DNA from: Actinomycetes bacterium
GTDB taxonomy: Bacteria; Actinomycetota; Actinomycetes; S36-B12
DNA length: 64,000 bases
NCBI GenBank assembly: GCA_024639145.1
Contig: JAHEIZ010000003.1
Location: 1 to 64,000 of the forward strand
Direction of reading: 5' to 3'
Shown here piece after piece: positions 62,276-64,000 of the stretch (position 1 is its first letter; every line of letters begins with the position of its first letter). The notes beneath the pieces are model-generated. The model was not told the DNA's origin, did no database searches, and saw nothing but the letters and a program-made list of their open reading frames with translations. The translations under genes were made by a program, and so were the position numbers.

Positions 62276-63943
62276 CTAGCTGTTAGGCGGCTGGTGGAAG
62301 CCCTTGTGCTCGTGCTCGAGGGCGATCTCATCAGCGGAGCTGACGCCTGCAGGCAGGTCGATCGTCATCTTCGGGCCCGTGAACCACTTCTTGGCCGACA
62401 GGTGCCAGCCGATCCACAGCAGGATGAGCGCACCGATCGTGAGGATGGGTGAGTAGTTCACGAACTTCCAGTCGAACGGCACCTCCTCCGCGCTCGGCGA
62501 GCCGTTCAGCCAGCGCAGGAAGCCCGGCGTGCCGGCAGGGGTGAAGGGCAGGATGAAGTAGACCGAGACAACCGCGATCTCGATGATCGCGAGCGGTGCC
62601 ATCCACTTCCACTTCTTGCCGAGGTTCCACGAACCCTGCGGGAACGAGTCGCCCATGCGCCAGCGGTACCAGATCGGGATCAGGAACGACAGGAACAGGC
62701 CGATGACCGCCACCGAGACCACTGCGTAGAACGCGGTCGGCACGATGATCGGTGCTTCCTCGGTGCCAATGTTGACCTCGAGGAGTGCCGGCAGGGTGAT
62801 GATGATTGCCACGATTGCTGCGAGCCACACGGCGTTTGCCGGGATGTGGTTCTTGTTCAGCTTCGCCCAGTACTTCGCTCCCGGCACTGCGCCGTCACGG
62901 CTGAAGGCGTAAGTCATGCGCGAGGTGCTGGTCATGCACGCGGTCGAGCAGAAGAGCTGACCGAAGGCCGAGATGAGCAGCACGAAGCCGGCGACCTTGG
63001 CATCGAGTGCCTGGGTCAAGATCACGGCCACGCCACCGCCGCCTGCCGTCACGTCGCCGGCGTTCTGCACGGCGAAGAGGAAGGCGAGCAGCAGGAACCA
63101 GCCACCGATAGCGGAGTAGAAGATCGACTTCCACAAGCCCTTGGCTGCGGTCTGCGATGCACCCTGAGTCTCCTCGGAGAGGTGAGCAGAGGCGTCGAAG
63201 CCGGTGATCGTGTACTGCGTGAGCAGGAAGCCCAGGGGCAGCACGTAGAACCAGAAGCCCCAGCCATCGGTGCTACCGCCATGCAGACCACCGGAGTTGT
63301 TCACGCGCATCGAGAAGACGTCACTGAAGCTCATGTGGCTGTCGGGCAGGACGATCAGGATCAAGATCACGAGTGCGGCGCCGAATACGTGCCACCACAC
63401 AGAGACGTTGTTGATCTTCGCCATGACGGTGCCGCCCCAGATGTTGAGGACGAGCACGATTGCCAGCACGACGATGAACATGATGAACACGCGTGAGAGC
63501 GAGTAGCCAGCTGCCCATGAGTCACTGAGCGAGCAGAGCGCGAGATCGAAGAAGGTCGCACAGCCGTAGGCCACCGAGGCGATGACCGCGAGCAGGCCGA
63601 TCAAGTTCAGCCAGCCCGTGTAGTAACCGGCCTTGGCGCCACCGAGCTTCGATGCCCACCAGTAGATACCGCCGGAGGTCGGGTAGGCGGAGACCAGCTC
63701 GGACATGCAGAAGCCGATGACCAGGATGAAGGCAGCAATGAGCGGCCAGCCGATCGAGATGGCAATCGGGCCGCCGTTGTTCCAGGCCTGGCCGAAGGTG
63801 GTGAAGCAGCCCGCCAGGATCGAGATGATCGAGAACGAGATGGCGAAGTTCGAGAAGCCCGACCAGTTTCTGGTCAGCTCCTGCTTGTAGCCCAGTTCTG
63901 CAAGACGACGTTCGTCGTCACTCATGGTGGATAGATCAGCCAC
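62276..63943 (-). CDS. APC-family amino acid permease
   Basis: A 555-residue protein with about 12 hydrophobic helices. ELTRNWSGFSNFAISFSIIS then GGPIAISIGWPLI in helix 1-2, FCMSELVSAYPTSGGIYWWA in helix 2-3 and GFDASAHLSEETQGAS are typical of the GABA/choline-like APC branch. GTG 63943 is preceded by GAGGAGG at 7 nt; the longer frame to 63991 has no such site, and MSDDERR (63925) is another option. It may supply the methylated-glycine substrate for the nearby DMGDH-like enzyme. Confidence 0.87.
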   Translation of the reverse strand: MADLSTMSDDERRLAELGYKQELTRNWSGFSNFAISFSIISILAGCFTTFGQAWNNGGPIAISIGWPLIAAFILVIGFCMSELVSAYPTSGGIYWWASKLGGAKAGYYTGWLNLIGLLAVIASVAYGCATFFDLALCSLSDSWAAGYSLSRVFIMFIVVLAIVLVLNIWGGTVMAKINNVSVWWHVFGAALVILILIVLPDSHMSFSDVFSMRVNNSGGLHGGSTDGWGFWFYVLPLGFLLTQYTITGFDASAHLSEETQGASQTAAKGLWKSIFYSAIGGWFLLLAFLFAVQNAGDVTAGGGGVAVILTQALDAKVAGFVLLISAFGQLFCSTACMTSTSRMTYAFSRDGAVPGAKYWAKLNKNHIPANAVWLAAIVAIIITLPALLEVNIGTEEAPIIVPTAFYAVVSVAVIGLFLSFLIPIWYRWRMGDSFPQGSWNLGKKWKWMAPLAIIEIAVVSVYFILPFTPAGTPGFLRWLNGSPSAEEVPFDWKFVNYSPILTIGALILLWIGWHLSAKKWFTGPKMTIDLPAGVSSADEIALEHEHKGFHQPPNS

Positions 63944-64000
63944 CGCTGCCCTCCTCAGTAGCGCGGATGAGTCCGAAACCCCCTCGGACAATGCGAGGCA

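Overview
The window looks like a stretch of chromosome from a GC-rich actinobacterium, probably an aquatic one. The evidence is a DtxR/IdeR iron repressor with all metal ligands, actinobacterial families (DUF3027, DUF2530, DUF3263), an XPB-type helicase next to its usual helicase-associated partner, a stand-alone groEL under tandem CIRCE operators, a heliorhodopsin, and repeated use of leaderless promoters (TANNNT hexamers 6-7 nt before the start codon). The serC - DUF3027 - DUF2530 - csp - helicase-associated - XPB series recalls, from memory, the Mycobacterium Rv0861c-Rv0896 neighbourhood. There is no rRNA, CRISPR array or prophage; I found one tRNA (Thr, TGT) and one decayed IS481-family element.

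Layout. 1-2000: end of an FAD oxidase gene and a Cfa-like methyltransferase (candidate 10-methyl-branched lipid pair). 2007-5266: aldehyde dehydrogenase, ideR and a ZIP transporter, with an IdeR-type box at 3727. 5325-8649: photolyase, HAD phosphatase, then a small Cys-rich protein and a TDT/SLAC1 anion channel behind a CsoR/CstR-like palindrome. 8695-10483: a ParA plus ribbon-helix-helix pair and a Phd/PIN toxin-antitoxin pair with a palindromic operator. 10493-14824: pdxH, gltA, serC, MFS. 14821-19260: secreted propeller-like protein with a 28-aa leaderless microprotein, NCS2 permease, DUF2530, DUF3027, GDT1 family transporter and a 42-bp tandem repeat. 19257-25955: cold-shock protein, helicase-associated protein, NSAR/OSBS + GNAT pair, XPB helicase, and a CopG/Doc toxin-antitoxin pair. 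25961-32176: a YceI-like protein, a secreted haem peroxidase, small secreted proteins and a divergent two-component pair. 32176-42880: groEL, orphan sugar-binding protein, DUF3263, CPBP protease, a membrane spermidine-synthase-like protein, heliorhodopsin, YjdM, MFS and Na+/H+ antiporter.

42895-43559 is the degenerate IS. 43650-46991 is a signalling operon in which the 7TM/PAS sensor and the histidine kinase are separate proteins, followed by a LuxR regulator. 47111-51993 holds two very large overlapping secreted proteins (propeller/Fn3/OmpA-like, and beta-helix/Ig). After tRNA-Thr comes a sulfide module (lipoprotein rhodanese, SQR-like flavoprotein, 47-aa microprotein) under a palindrome matching the one at 7331. 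54440-58882: COG4705 membrane protein, OmpR two-component system and two tandem cytochrome b5-domain proteins. 58947-63943: dimethylglycine/sarcosine-dehydrogenase-like enzyme, a secreted protein paralogous to the one at 28257, and an APC amino-acid permease.

The most coherent new hypothesis is a split CstR-like reactive-sulfur regulon: identical ATACCC-N4-GGGTAT palindromes sit over the promoters of the rhodanese/SQR operon and of the Cys-rich protein/TDT channel pair 45 kb away. Other notable items are the leaderless-promoter pattern, the shared C-terminal SWAxW/Cys domain on secreted proteins, the translationally coupled microprotein, and the IS insertion with an intact CCTAGG duplication at the promoter of the antiporter operon.
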